Below are positions 25,246 to 34,721 of a stretch of 64,000 nucleotides of DNA, one piece after another; the first letter of the stretch is position 1; each line of letters begins with the position of its first letter. The stretch lies in assembly GCF_002855575.1 (NCBI RefSeq), contig NZ_PKRQ01000003.1, forward strand, positions 434,001 through 498,000, in the 5' to 3' direction. Source of the DNA: Tabrizicola sp. TH137. GTDB lineage: Bacteria; Pseudomonadota; Alphaproteobacteria; Rhodobacterales; Rhodobacteraceae. A program made the position numbers and the translations under genes. The notes below the pieces were generated by a model. The model did not search any database. It had not been told where the DNA came from and was given only the letters and a program-made list of their open reading frames with translations.

Positions 25246-25322
25246 GCGTGCCCAAGGGCGCGACCGCTCGGAGGTGAACAGCGCCCGCAGGAAAAGCAGC
25301 AGACGGCACAAGGAAACAGCCC

Positions 25323-26897
25323 ATGACCGACAAAAGCACGCAACCCCGCGTCCTGATCTTTGACACGACCCTGCGCGACGGCGAACAAAGCCCCGGCGCC
25401 ACCATGACGCATGAGGAAAAGCTCGAAATCGCGGGCCTGCTCGATGACATGGGCGTCGATATCATCGAGGCGGGATTCCCCATCGCCTCCGAAGGCGACT
25501 TCGCCGCGGTAAGCGAGATCGCCAGGCGGTCGCGCAACTCCACGATCTGCGGCCTCGCCCGCGCGAATTACAAGGATATCGACCGCTGCTGGGAGGCGGT
25601 CAAACACGCGAAATCCCCGCGCATCCACACCTTCATCGGCACCTCGCCGCTCCATCGCGCCATCCCCAATCTGGACATGGACCAGATGGCCGAACGCATC
25701 CATGAAACGGTCACCCACGCCCGCAACCTCTGCGACAATGTGCAATGGTCGCCGATGGATGCCACGCGGACGGAACCCGATTACCTCTGCCGCGTGGTGG
25801 AAATCGCCATCAAGGCGGGTGCGACCACCATCAACATCCCCGATACCGTCGGCTACACCTACCCGTTCGAAAGCGCCAAGATCATCAGGATGCTGCTCGA
25901 CCGCGTGCCGGGCGCCGACACGATCACCTTCGCCACCCATTGCCACAACGACCTCGGCATGGCGACGGCCAATGCGCTGGCGGCGGTCGAGGCAGGCGCG
26001 CGCCAGATCGAATGCACCATCAACGGCCTTGGCGAACGCGCGGGCAATACCGCGCTGGAAGAGGTGGTCATGGCGATGAAGGTCAGGAACGACATCCTGC
26101 CCTATCGCACGGGCATCGACACGACCAAGATCATGAACCTCTCGCGCCGCGTCTCCACCGTCTCGGGCTTCCCGGTGCAGTTCAACAAGGCCATCGTCGG
26201 CAAGAACGCCTTCCTGCATGAAAGCGGCATCCATCAGGACGGCGTGCTGAAGAACGTGGAAACCTTCGAGATCATGCGCCCCGAGGATATCGGGCTGACG
26301 CAGAAGAACATCGCGATGGGCAAGCATTCCGGCCGCGCCGCCCTGCGGGCAAAGCTCAAGGAACTGGGTTACGATCTGGCCGACAACCAGTTGAACGACG
26401 TCTTCGTCCGCTTCAAGGCGCTCGCCGACCGCAAGAAAGAGGTCTATGACGACGACATCCTCGCTCTGGTAGCGGATGAACAGACCAACGACGCGCATGA
26501 CACGCTGGTCCTGAAGAAACTGCGCGTGATCTGCGGCACCGAAGGCCCGCAAGAGGCGGACATGGTGCTCTCCATCGACGGCACCGATCACCACATCGAC
26601 GCCACCGGCGACGGCCCGGTCGATGCGGCCTTCAACTGCATCAAGATGCTCTTCCCCCACAAGGCACGGCTTCAGGTCTATCAGGTCGCCGCCGTCACCG
26701 AAGGCACCGATGCGCAGGCCACCGTCTCCGTCCGGCTGGAAGAGGATGGCCGCATCGTCACCGGCCAGTCGGCGGATACCGATACCATCGTGGCTTCGGT
26801 GAAGGCCTATGTGAACGCGCTCAACCGCCTGATCGTCCGCCGCCAGAAAACCGCACCGGGCGAGGATGTGAAGACCGTCACCTATCACGGCGAGTGA
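25323..26897 (+). CDS. leuA: 2-isopropylmalate synthase
   Basis: The 524-residue enzyme condenses acetyl-CoA with 2-oxoisovalerate, the first committed step of leucine synthesis. It shows the HMGL-like barrel signature IFDTTLRDGEQSPGATMTHEEKL, metal ligands in FATHCHNDLGMATAN, and the GLGERAGNTALEEVVMAM motif. A C-terminal LeuA allosteric domain (~395-515) normally binds leucine for feedback inhibition. It follows a leucine-rich leader peptide and ends at a stem-loop. It appears to be a single-gene unit here. Confidence 0.96.
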   Translation: MTDKSTQPRVLIFDTTLRDGEQSPGATMTHEEKLEIAGLLDDMGVDIIEAGFPIASEGDFAAVSEIARRSRNSTICGLARANYKDIDRCWEAVKHAKSPRIHTFIGTSPLHRAIPNLDMDQMAERIHETVTHARNLCDNVQWSPMDATRTEPDYLCRVVEIAIKAGATTINIPDTVGYTYPFESAKIIRMLLDRVPGADTITFATHCHNDLGMATANALAAVEAGARQIECTINGLGERAGNTALEEVVMAMKVRNDILPYRTGIDTTKIMNLSRRVSTVSGFPVQFNKAIVGKNAFLHESGIHQDGVLKNVETFEIMRPEDIGLTQKNIAMGKHSGRAALRAKLKELGYDLADNQLNDVFVRFKALADRKKEVYDDDILALVADEQTNDAHDTLVLKKLRVICGTEGPQEADMVLSIDGTDHHIDATGDGPVDAAFNCIKMLFPHKARLQVYQVAAVTEGTDAQATVSVRLEEDGRIVTGQSADTDTIVASVKAYVNALNRLIVRRQKTAPGEDVKTVTYHGE

Positions 26898-26905
26898 TCC
26901 GTGCA

Positions 26906-26927
26906 GGGGGCGGTGGCAACCGCCCCC
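26906..26927. terminator. Bidirectional hairpin between convergent leuA and nuclease-like gene
   Basis: A perfect 9-bp stem, GGGGGCGGT / GGCA / ACCGCCCCC, starts 9 bases after the leuA stop and ends 3 bases before the stop of the convergent gene. There is no T-tract on either strand, so it is a probable but non-canonical terminator. Confidence 0.55.
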
Positions 26928-26929
26928 CC

Positions 26930-27673
26930 TCAGACCACCCCGAACCGCGCCCGGACCGCCGCCGCATGGGCGGCAAGCGCAGGCACCGCCGCCCATTGCG
27001 CCAGCAGGTCCGCCCAGCGAACCGGCACGAAGACCACATCCGCCCCCTTCACGCGGCCCGCGAAATCCGCCACCTCCGCCGCATGGGCCGCAATCGCGCC
27101 CGGATCGACCGGTTTGCCATTGGCCCAGGCCACCGGCGCGGCATGCAGATAGACCAGCACCGCCCCCCGCCCCCGCTTGCGGCCCTGATTGCGCAGCCCA
27201 TAGGCGTGCTTCACAAGTTGCACCGCATCCAGATGCCGGAACCGCAGCCGCCCCGCCGCAAGCTCCACCCGCAGCGCATCATAGCGCGCCATCCCCGGCC
27301 CCCAGTCGCGGCTCTCATAGGCCTCCGAAAAGGCCGTCGCCTTCGCCGGGCGGAAGGGCTCATACCGCTTCGCCTCCACCCCCACCAGCGTCGTGGGTGT
27401 CGTCACCGCCACGTCCAGCCAGGGATGACGCCCGCCCGCCCAGGGAAAGCGCATCTCCGCCTCGATCTCCACCGCCTCCGGCTGCCCCATCGGCACGCCT
27501 GGCAAAGGCGGCAGGGCCGCAGGCCGCTCCAGGAACCAGCCGAAGGCATTCACCGCCAGCGCGGAGGATGACTCGGGGCTGTCGAACTTGCCGCTGTCCA
27601 CCTCGTTCCCCGGACTGCGCCGCAGCGCGGCCAGCAGGGCATCGGCAGGCAGGTCGGGCAGGAAATCGGGCAT
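26930..27673 (-). CDS. Hypothetical protein with PD-(D/E)XK nuclease-like motif
   Basis: The 247-residue protein has no confident family name. The segment HPWLDVAVTTPTTLVGVEAKRYEPFR (~85-110) has the spacing of a PD-(D/E)XK core: an Asp on one strand, then a hydrophobic strand ending VEAK. The glutamine- and arginine-containing helix after it (DALRVELAAG) would fit. Similar proteins are annotated PGN_0703-like restriction-endonuclease-related. The ATG at 27673 begins MPDFLPDLP; the longer frame runs into hairpin repeats and is rejected. No methylase or modification partner lies nearby, so a repair or orphan nuclease role is as likely as restriction. Confidence 0.6.
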   Translation of the reverse strand: MPDFLPDLPADALLAALRRSPGNEVDSGKFDSPESSSALAVNAFGWFLERPAALPPLPGVPMGQPEAVEIEAEMRFPWAGGRHPWLDVAVTTPTTLVGVEAKRYEPFRPAKATAFSEAYESRDWGPGMARYDALRVELAAGRLRFRHLDAVQLVKHAYGLRNQGRKRGRGAVLVYLHAAPVAWANGKPVDPGAIAAHAAEVADFAGRVKGADVVFVPVRWADLLAQWAAVPALAAHAAAVRARFGVV

Positions 27674-27745
27674 CGGGGCACCTCTTCTTTCCCCCTTGCC
27701 ATAGGCGCGCCCCGCCGCAATGGAAAGCGCTGCCCAGCCGCCAGA

Positions 27746-27857
27746 CGAAATCTGACGCAGATTTCGCCCCGCTTTCTGGCGCAGAAAGCGGCCGCGCCCC
27801 CGCGCGGCAGCCGGAATTTGCGTCAAATTCCGCCGCGATTTCTGCGTCAGAAATCGC
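27746..27857. repeat. Four-hairpin cluster (TG-NNN-CA family), locus B
   Basis: This lies in a 417-base spacer (27674-28090) without a gene. Four perfect hairpins: 27746-27766 (CGAAATCTG-ACG-CAGATTTCG), 27769-27791 (10-bp stem CCGCTTTCTG, loop GCG), 27812-27832 (CGGAATTTG-CGT-CAAATTCCG) and 27835-27857 (10-bp stem GCGATTTCTG, loop CGT). All apices read TG-NNN-CA with three-base loops. The remaining 230 bases up to mreB hold no clear feature beyond the mreB leader. Confidence 0.85.
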
Positions 27858-28021
27858 CCCCACGCCGGCCCATGTCCGAAAAGCACAAGGCACGGCACCC
27901 GATCCGCCGCCGCCAGGTCCCATCCCGCCGCAAAACCGCAACCCAAACCCCATACACGCGGAATTGCGCGACCAAGGTCCCGCCGGGCTTTCGCAGGCCC
28001 CCACCTGTCTTTATATGGTGA

Positions 28022-29128
<1,107 letters not shown>

Positions 29129-29165
29129 TCCCCCCACGGGTCAGGCCATCGCAGAAGGGTAAGCC

Positions 29166-30152
29166 GTGGCAAAGTCGCGCAGCACAGGACCGGAAGATTA
29201 CGCCCGCCCCCTGCGGCGGCTCTTCGTCGGGCTGCTCGTCCTTCTCCTTCTCGGCCTCTTCCTGCTCTGGCGGATCGACAGCCCCCGCGTCGAACGGTTC
29301 CGCGCAGCGCTGGTCGATCAGGTGGTGCCCTCCTTCGACTGGGCGCTCCTGCCGATCACCAAGGCCGCCGCGATGATCGACGAATTCCAGAGCTATGCCA
29401 GCCTCTACGAACAGAACCAGGAACTGCGCCGCGAATTGCAGCAGATGAAGGCCTGGCGCGAGGCGGCGCTGCAACTGGAACAGAAGAATGCCCGCCTCCT
29501 CGACCTCAACCAGGTCCGGCTCGACCCGAAACTCACCCATGTCACCGGCGTCGTGCTGGCCGACAGCGGCTCGCCCTTCCGCCAGTCCGTCCTTCTGAAC
29601 GTCGGCGCCCGCGACGGCATCCGCGACGGCTGGGCCACGATGGATGGCATCGGCCTTGTCGGCCGCATCTCGGGCGTGGGCGAACGCACCTCCCGCGTGA
29701 TCCTGCTGACGGATTCCAACTCCCGCGTCCCCGTCACGGTGCAGCCCTCGGGCCAGAAGGCCCTGCTCTCCGGCGACAACACCGCCCTGCCCCCGCTCGA
29801 ATTCCTCGAAGACGCTGATCTCGTCCGCCCCGGCGACCGTGTCGTGACCTCGGGCGATGGCGCAATGCTGCCTGCGGGCCTGCTGGTCGGTCAGGTCGTC
29901 ATGGGCACCGACCGCCGCCTCCGCGTCGTCCTCTCGGCCGATTACGAACGGCTGGAATTCCTGCGCGTCCTGCGCAGCCACGAACTCACGCCCATCACCG
30001 ATGCCGGCGCCCTGATCGCCCCGCCCCCCGCCCCCCCGGAACCCGAGGCGGAAACCGGCGAAGGCACCGCCACCGGCCCCGATCCCGCCGATCAGGGCGG
30101 GACCGAAGACGTGACCGAAGGCTCCCCCGGACAGGCCGACAGCGATGGTTGA
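29166..30152 (+). CDS. mreC: Rod shape-determining protein MreC
   Basis: A GTG start after AGAAGGGTAAGCC gives 328 residues: a short cytoplasmic N-terminus, one membrane helix (VGLLVLLLLGLFLLWRI, ~18-36), a coiled coil (~75-115) and the periplasmic beta domain (VTGVVLADSGSPFRQSVLLNVG). A Pro/Glu/Gly-rich tail ends the protein. MreC links MreB to the periplasmic elongation machinery. Its 3' end overlaps mreD by eight bases. Confidence 0.94.
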   Translation: MAKSRSTGPEDYARPLRRLFVGLLVLLLLGLFLLWRIDSPRVERFRAALVDQVVPSFDWALLPITKAAAMIDEFQSYASLYEQNQELRRELQQMKAWREAALQLEQKNARLLDLNQVRLDPKLTHVTGVVLADSGSPFRQSVLLNVGARDGIRDGWATMDGIGLVGRISGVGERTSRVILLTDSNSRVPVTVQPSGQKALLSGDNTALPPLEFLEDADLVRPGDRVVTSGDGAMLPAGLLVGQVVMGTDRRLRVVLSADYERLEFLRVLRSHELTPITDAGALIAPPPAPPEPEAETGEGTATGPDPADQGGTEDVTEGSPGQADSDG

Positions 30153-30684
30153 CGCGCTCCGCTCCTCCGTCTGGCTCTACCGGCTGGCCTTCCTCGGCCT
30201 CGCCGCCCTGTTCCTCTTCCTGAAACTCCTGCCCCTCGGCTCGCTGGCGGGCGACTGGCCGGGGCCGGACATCCTGCTCTGCCTGATCTTCGCCTGGGTC
30301 GTGCGCCGCCCCGATTTCCTGCCCGTCCCGCTCATCGCCGCCGTGCTCCTGCTGGATGACCTCTTGCTGATGCGCCCGCCCGGCCTCTGGACCGCGCTCG
30401 TCATCCTCGCCACCGAATTCATCCGCTCCCGCGCCGCGCTCACCCGCGAACTCGGTTTCGTCACCGAATGGCTGCTGGTCGCCGGGATGATGGTCGCCCT
30501 CCTCATCTCCTACCGCCTCGCCTTCGCCTTCGCCTTCCTGCCGCAGCCCGGCTTCGGCTTCGCGCTGATGCAGACTCTCTGGTCCATCCTGTGCTATCCC
30601 CTCGTGGTGGCCGCCTCCCGCCTCGCCTTCGACCTGCGCAAGCCCGCCACGGGCGAAGTGGATGCCTACGGAAGACGCCTATGA
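30145..30684 (+). CDS. mreD: Rod shape-determining protein MreD
   Basis: The 179-residue integral membrane protein has five or so hydrophobic segments and a charged tail. Position between mreC and mrdA, length and topology identify it; the sequence itself is weakly conserved, as usual in this family. It overlaps mreC and shares an ATGA overlap with mrdA, so the three are translationally coupled. Confidence 0.88.
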   Translation: MVDALRSSVWLYRLAFLGLAALFLFLKLLPLGSLAGDWPGPDILLCLIFAWVVRRPDFLPVPLIAAVLLLDDLLLMRPPGLWTALVILATEFIRSRAALTRELGFVTEWLLVAGMMVALLISYRLAFAFAFLPQPGFGFALMQTLWSILCYPLVVAASRLAFDLRKPATGEVDAYGRRL

Positions 30685-32624
30685 GACGCACCGCCCGCGA
30701 CACCGAAGAAAGCGCCCGCCGCATCAACCGCCGCTCCCTCATGATGGGCGGCGCCATGGTCGCCATGTTCGCCGTGCTCGGCGTGCGGATGCGCTTCCTC
30801 TCCGTCGAACAGGCCGATGAATTCCGCCTCCTGGCCGAAGAGAACCGCATCAACATGCGCCTCATCCCGCCGGAACGCGGCCTGATCTTTGATCGCAACG
30901 GCGTGCTGATCGCGGGCAATGAACAGAATTACCGCGTCACCGTCACCCGTGAAGAGGCGGGCGATGTCGATGCCGTCCTCGCCCGGCTGACCAACCTCAT
31001 CCCCATCACCGCCGAGGATATGGAGCGGATCAAGCGCGACCTTGACCGCAACTCCCCGTTTGTTCCCATCATCGTGGCCGACCGCCTCTCCTGGGAGGAT
31101 TTCTCCAAGGTCGCGATGAACGCCCCCACCCTGCCCGGCGTCACGCCCGAAGTGGGCCTGTCGCGCCACTACCCGCTGGTCGAGGATTTCTCCCATGTCG
31201 TGGGCTATGTCGGCCCGGTCAGCGAACGCGACCTCGAGGAACGCCCCGATCCCGATCCCGTCCTGCGCATCCCCGAATTCCAGATCGGCAAGATCGGCGT
31301 GGAACGCTGGATGGAAGACACGCTGCGCGGCTCGGCAGGCAACAAGCGGATCGAGGTCAACCATGTCGGCCGCGTGATGCGCGAGTTGGAACGCACCGAC
31401 GGCACCCCTGGCCGCGACCTTCAGCTCACCATCGACGCTGAGGTGCAGAATTTCATCCAGGCCCGTCTGGGCGAGGAAAGCGCCGCCTGCGTGGTGATGG
31501 ATGTCAACACCGGCGAAATCATCGCCTGCGCCTCCTCCCCCGGCTTCGACCCCAACCTCTTCGTGCGCGGCATCACCCAGCGCGACTATTCCGCCCTGAT
31601 GGAGGATGACCACCGCCCGCTTGCCAACAAGACGGTGCAGGGCGCCTATCCGCCCGGCTCCACCTTCAAGATGGTCACCGCTCTGGCGGCGCTGGAAGAA
31701 GGGCTCATCACCCCCGAAACCACCCATTACTGCCCCGGCTATCTGGAATTCGGCGACCGCCGCTTCCATTGCTGGAAACGCGGGGGCCATGGCACCGTGG
31801 ACCTTGCCAAGTCGCTCTCGGAAAGCTGCGACGTCTATTACTACGAAATCGCGCAGGCCGTCGGAATCGACAAGATCGCCGAGATGGGCAGGCGTCTGGG
31901 CCTCGGCATCCGCCACGACCTGCCCATGTCCGCCATCAGCGAAGGCATCATGCCCAACAAGGCCTGGAAGCAGGAACGCTGGGGGCAGGACTGGCGCATC
32001 GGCGACACCATCAACGCCTCCATCGGGCAGGGCTATGTCCTGGCCTCGCCCCTGCAACTCACCGTGATGACCGCCCGCATCGCCACCGGCCGCGCCGTCG
32101 TCCCGCGCCTCATCCGCGCCATCGACGGCACGCCCGAACCCCTGCCCGAAGCCGAACCGCTGGGCCTGTCCGCCGAAGGCCTCCGCGCCATCCGGGGCGG
32201 GATGTACGAGGTGATGAACACCCAGCGCGGCACCGCCTATTCCTCGCGCATCGCCGACGAAACGATGGCCTTCGCCGGCAAGACCGGCACCAGCCAGGTC
32301 CGCAACATCACCGCCGCCGAACGGGCGCGCGGCGTGATCTCGAACGATCAGCTTCCCTGGAACCGCCGCGACCATGCGCTTTACGTGGGCTACGCCCCCT
32401 ATGAAAACCCCCGCTACGCCGTGACCGTGGTGGTGGAACATGGCGGCGGCGGCTCCGCTGCGGCGGCCCCCATCGCCCGCGACGCGATCCTCCGCGTGCT
32501 GCATGGCGACATCCCGCCCCTCACCGCCTATCCCGCCAACCAGCGCGGCCGCATCGAAACCGACCTGAACGCCCTGCGCGAGAAACTGCGCGACCTCACC
32601 CAGACCGGCAATTCGCGGGCCTGA
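30681..32624 (+). CDS. mrdA: Penicillin-binding protein 2 (peptidoglycan transpeptidase)
   Basis: The 647-residue class B PBP has an N-terminal membrane helix after INRRSLMMGGAMVAMF, the PERGLIFDRNGVLIAGNEQ pedestal motif and a transpeptidase domain. The domain has the active-site Ser in YPPGSTFKMV (~327), an SCD motif in SLSESCDVYYYE and the KTG box in FAGKTGTSQV. It crosslinks lateral-wall peptidoglycan together with RodA. ATG 30681 overlaps the mreD stop; the frame extending to 30468 is inside mreD and is rejected. Confidence 0.95.
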   Translation: MRRTARDTEESARRINRRSLMMGGAMVAMFAVLGVRMRFLSVEQADEFRLLAEENRINMRLIPPERGLIFDRNGVLIAGNEQNYRVTVTREEAGDVDAVLARLTNLIPITAEDMERIKRDLDRNSPFVPIIVADRLSWEDFSKVAMNAPTLPGVTPEVGLSRHYPLVEDFSHVVGYVGPVSERDLEERPDPDPVLRIPEFQIGKIGVERWMEDTLRGSAGNKRIEVNHVGRVMRELERTDGTPGRDLQLTIDAEVQNFIQARLGEESAACVVMDVNTGEIIACASSPGFDPNLFVRGITQRDYSALMEDDHRPLANKTVQGAYPPGSTFKMVTALAALEEGLITPETTHYCPGYLEFGDRRFHCWKRGGHGTVDLAKSLSESCDVYYYEIAQAVGIDKIAEMGRRLGLGIRHDLPMSAISEGIMPNKAWKQERWGQDWRIGDTINASIGQGYVLASPLQLTVMTARIATGRAVVPRLIRAIDGTPEPLPEAEPLGLSAEGLRAIRGGMYEVMNTQRGTAYSSRIADETMAFAGKTGTSQVRNITAAERARGVISNDQLPWNRRDHALYVGYAPYENPRYAVTVVVEHGGGGSAAAAPIARDAILRVLHGDIPPLTAYPANQRGRIETDLNALREKLRDLTQTGNSRA

Positions 32625-32645
32625 CGGAATGGAGGGCAGAACCGC

Positions 32646-33785
32646 ATGAGTTTCCTCGAATACCGCGTCAAGACCGTTCCGGGCGGGCTGCGCAAGGTCT
32701 TCTACCTCAACTGGCCGCTGGTGGTGCTGATCACCGCCGTCGCTGCGGTGGGGTTCCTGATCCTCTATTCCATCGCCGGCGGGCGGATGGAGGTCTGGGC
32801 CGAACCGCAGATGAAGCGTTTCGCCGCAGGCCTCGTGCTGATGTTCGCCATCGCGCTCGTCCCGATCTGGTTCTGGCGCAACATGGCGGGGCTGGCCTAT
32901 GGCACCTCGCTCCTCCTCCTGCTGGCGGTGGAATTCTTCGGCGTCGTCGGGATGGGCGCGCAGCGCTGGCTCGACATCGGCCCCTTGCGCCTGCAACCCT
33001 CGGAACTGGCCAAGGTCACGATGGTCATGATGCTCGCGGCCTATTACGACTGGCTCGACCTGAAAAAGACCTCGCACCCGCTCTGGGTGCTGATCCCGGT
33101 CCTGATGATCCTCGTCCCCACCTTCCTCGTGGTGATCCAGCCCAATCTCGGCACCTCGCTGATGCTGCTCATGGGCGGCGCGGCGGTGATGTTCGCCGCG
33201 GGCGTCTCCATCTGGTATTTCGCCGTCGTCGCCGCCCTGATCGGCGGCCTCGTCTTCGCCGTCTTCACCACCCGTGGCACGCCCTGGCAATTCCTGCACG
33301 ACTACCAGTATCGCCGCATCGACACTTTCCTCGACCCCTCCGCCGATCCGCTCGGCGCGGGCTACAACATCATGCAGGCCAAGATCGCGCTGGGGTCCGG
33401 CGGCTGGGGCGGCAAGGGCTTCATGCAGGGCACGCAATCCCGCCTGAACTTCCTGCCCGAAAAACACACCGATTTCATCTTCACCACTCTGGGCGAGGAA
33501 TTCGGCTTCGTCGGCGCCTTCTCCCTCCTCATCCTTTACGGCCTCATCCTCTTCTTCTGCTTCACCTCCGCGCTGCAATCGAAGGACCGCTTCAGCCAGC
33601 TTCTCATCATCGGGCTCTCGGCCAATTTCTTCCTCTACCTCGCCGTGAACCTGTCGATGGTCATGGGCATGGCCCCTGTCGTGGGCGTGCCGCTGCCCTT
33701 CCTCTCCTATGGCGGGTCGGTCATGCTGGTGCTGCTCATCGCCTTCGGCCTGATCCAGAGCGCGCATGTCCACCGACCAAGGTAA
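32646..33785 (+). CDS. rodA: Peptidoglycan glycosyltransferase RodA (SEDS family)
   Basis: The 379-residue polytopic protein has about ten membrane helices and SEDS signatures: GAQRWLDIGPLRLQPSELAKV and NFLPEKHTDFIFTTLGEEFGFVG, where the Asp is the presumed catalytic region. It also has the C-terminal GVPLPFLSYGGSVMLVLL. It polymerises lipid II and pairs with PBP2. It lies 21 bases after mrdA with a GGAGGG ribosome-binding site and is the last clear member of the shape operon. Confidence 0.95.
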   Translation: MSFLEYRVKTVPGGLRKVFYLNWPLVVLITAVAAVGFLILYSIAGGRMEVWAEPQMKRFAAGLVLMFAIALVPIWFWRNMAGLAYGTSLLLLLAVEFFGVVGMGAQRWLDIGPLRLQPSELAKVTMVMMLAAYYDWLDLKKTSHPLWVLIPVLMILVPTFLVVIQPNLGTSLMLLMGGAAVMFAAGVSIWYFAVVAALIGGLVFAVFTTRGTPWQFLHDYQYRRIDTFLDPSADPLGAGYNIMQAKIALGSGGWGGKGFMQGTQSRLNFLPEKHTDFIFTTLGEEFGFVGAFSLLILYGLILFFCFTSALQSKDRFSQLLIIGLSANFFLYLAVNLSMVMGMAPVVGVPLPFLSYGGSVMLVLLIAFGLIQSAHVHRPR

Positions 33786-33788
33786 CGC

Positions 33789-34721
33789 ATGACCCTGACC
33801 GTCCTCTTCGCCGCCTCCGATGCCAATTGGGCGGAATATGCCGAACCCCTGCGCGCCGCCATCGCCGCCGCAGGCCTCACCGCCAGCCTCACGCGCGAGG
33901 CGGCGCCGCAGGCGGTGGATTACATCATCTACGCCCCCACCTCCCCGCTTCAGGACTTCGCGCCATATATCCGCTGCAAGGCCGTCCTCTCGCTCTGGGC
34001 CGGTGTGGAACGCATCGTTGGCAACCCCACCCTCACCCAACCCCTCTGCCGCATGGTGGACCCCGCCCTGACCGAAGGCATGGTCGAATGGGTGGTGGGC
34101 CACGCCCTGCGCCACCATCTCGGCATGGACCGCCACATCCTGAACCCCGGCCATGTCTGGGATCCGTCCTGCCCGCCGCTGGCCCGCGAACGCCCCGTCG
34201 CCATGTTGGGGATGGGAGAGTTGGGCACCGCCTGCGCCCGCGCCCTCGCCGCCCTCAACTTCCCCGTCACAGGGTGGAGCAGGTCGCCGAAACAGGTGGA
34301 CGGCATCTCATGCCTGCATGGCGACGCGGGGCTCGACCAGGCCCTCTCGCAGGCGCAGATCGTCGTCACCCTCCTGCCGAAAACGCCAGAGACCGAAAAC
34401 ACGCTGAACGCCCGCACCCTCGCCCTTCTGCCCAAAGGCGCGGTGATCCTGAACCCCGGTCGCGGCGCGCTGATCGACGATGACGCCCTTCTCGCCGCGC
34501 TGGATGCAGGTCAGGTCGGCCATGCCACGCTGGACGTGTTCCGCGTCGAACCCCTGCCGCCGGATCATCCCTTCTGGTCCCACCCGCGCGTCACGGTCAC
34601 GCCGCATATCGCCGCCGACACCCGCGCCCCCTCCGCCTCCCGCGTGATCGCCGAGAATATCCGGCGGGGCGAGGCCGGGGAACCGTTCCTCAACCGCGTG
34701 GATCGCGGGCGCGGCTACTGA
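33789..34721 (+). CDS. Glyoxylate/hydroxypyruvate reductase A-like 2-hydroxyacid dehydrogenase
   Basis: The 310-residue D-2-hydroxyacid dehydrogenase is of the GhrA branch. It has the short N-terminal substrate domain with YIIYAPTSPLQDFAPY, Rossmann motif VAMLGMGELGTACARAL (~138), LLPKTPETENTLNA, NPGRGALIDDDAL, and the catalytic His region TPHIAADTRAPSA. It reduces glyoxylate or hydroxypyruvate with NAD(P)H. It begins only three bases after the rodA stop, so it may be co-transcribed. Its stop overlaps the convergent kinase gene by seven bases. Confidence 0.87.
   Translation: MTLTVLFAASDANWAEYAEPLRAAIAAAGLTASLTREAAPQAVDYIIYAPTSPLQDFAPYIRCKAVLSLWAGVERIVGNPTLTQPLCRMVDPALTEGMVEWVVGHALRHHLGMDRHILNPGHVWDPSCPPLARERPVAMLGMGELGTACARALAALNFPVTGWSRSPKQVDGISCLHGDAGLDQALSQAQIVVTLLPKTPETENTLNARTLALLPKGAVILNPGRGALIDDDALLAALDAGQVGHATLDVFRVEPLPPDHPFWSHPRVTVTPHIAADTRAPSASRVIAENIRRGEAGEPFLNRVDRGRGY

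Noticed and set aside
30666-34154. 1162-codon minus-strand open frame across mrdA-rodA
   Set aside because: Composition is a shadow of the high-GC sense codons; real PBP2 and RodA motifs lie on the plus strand.
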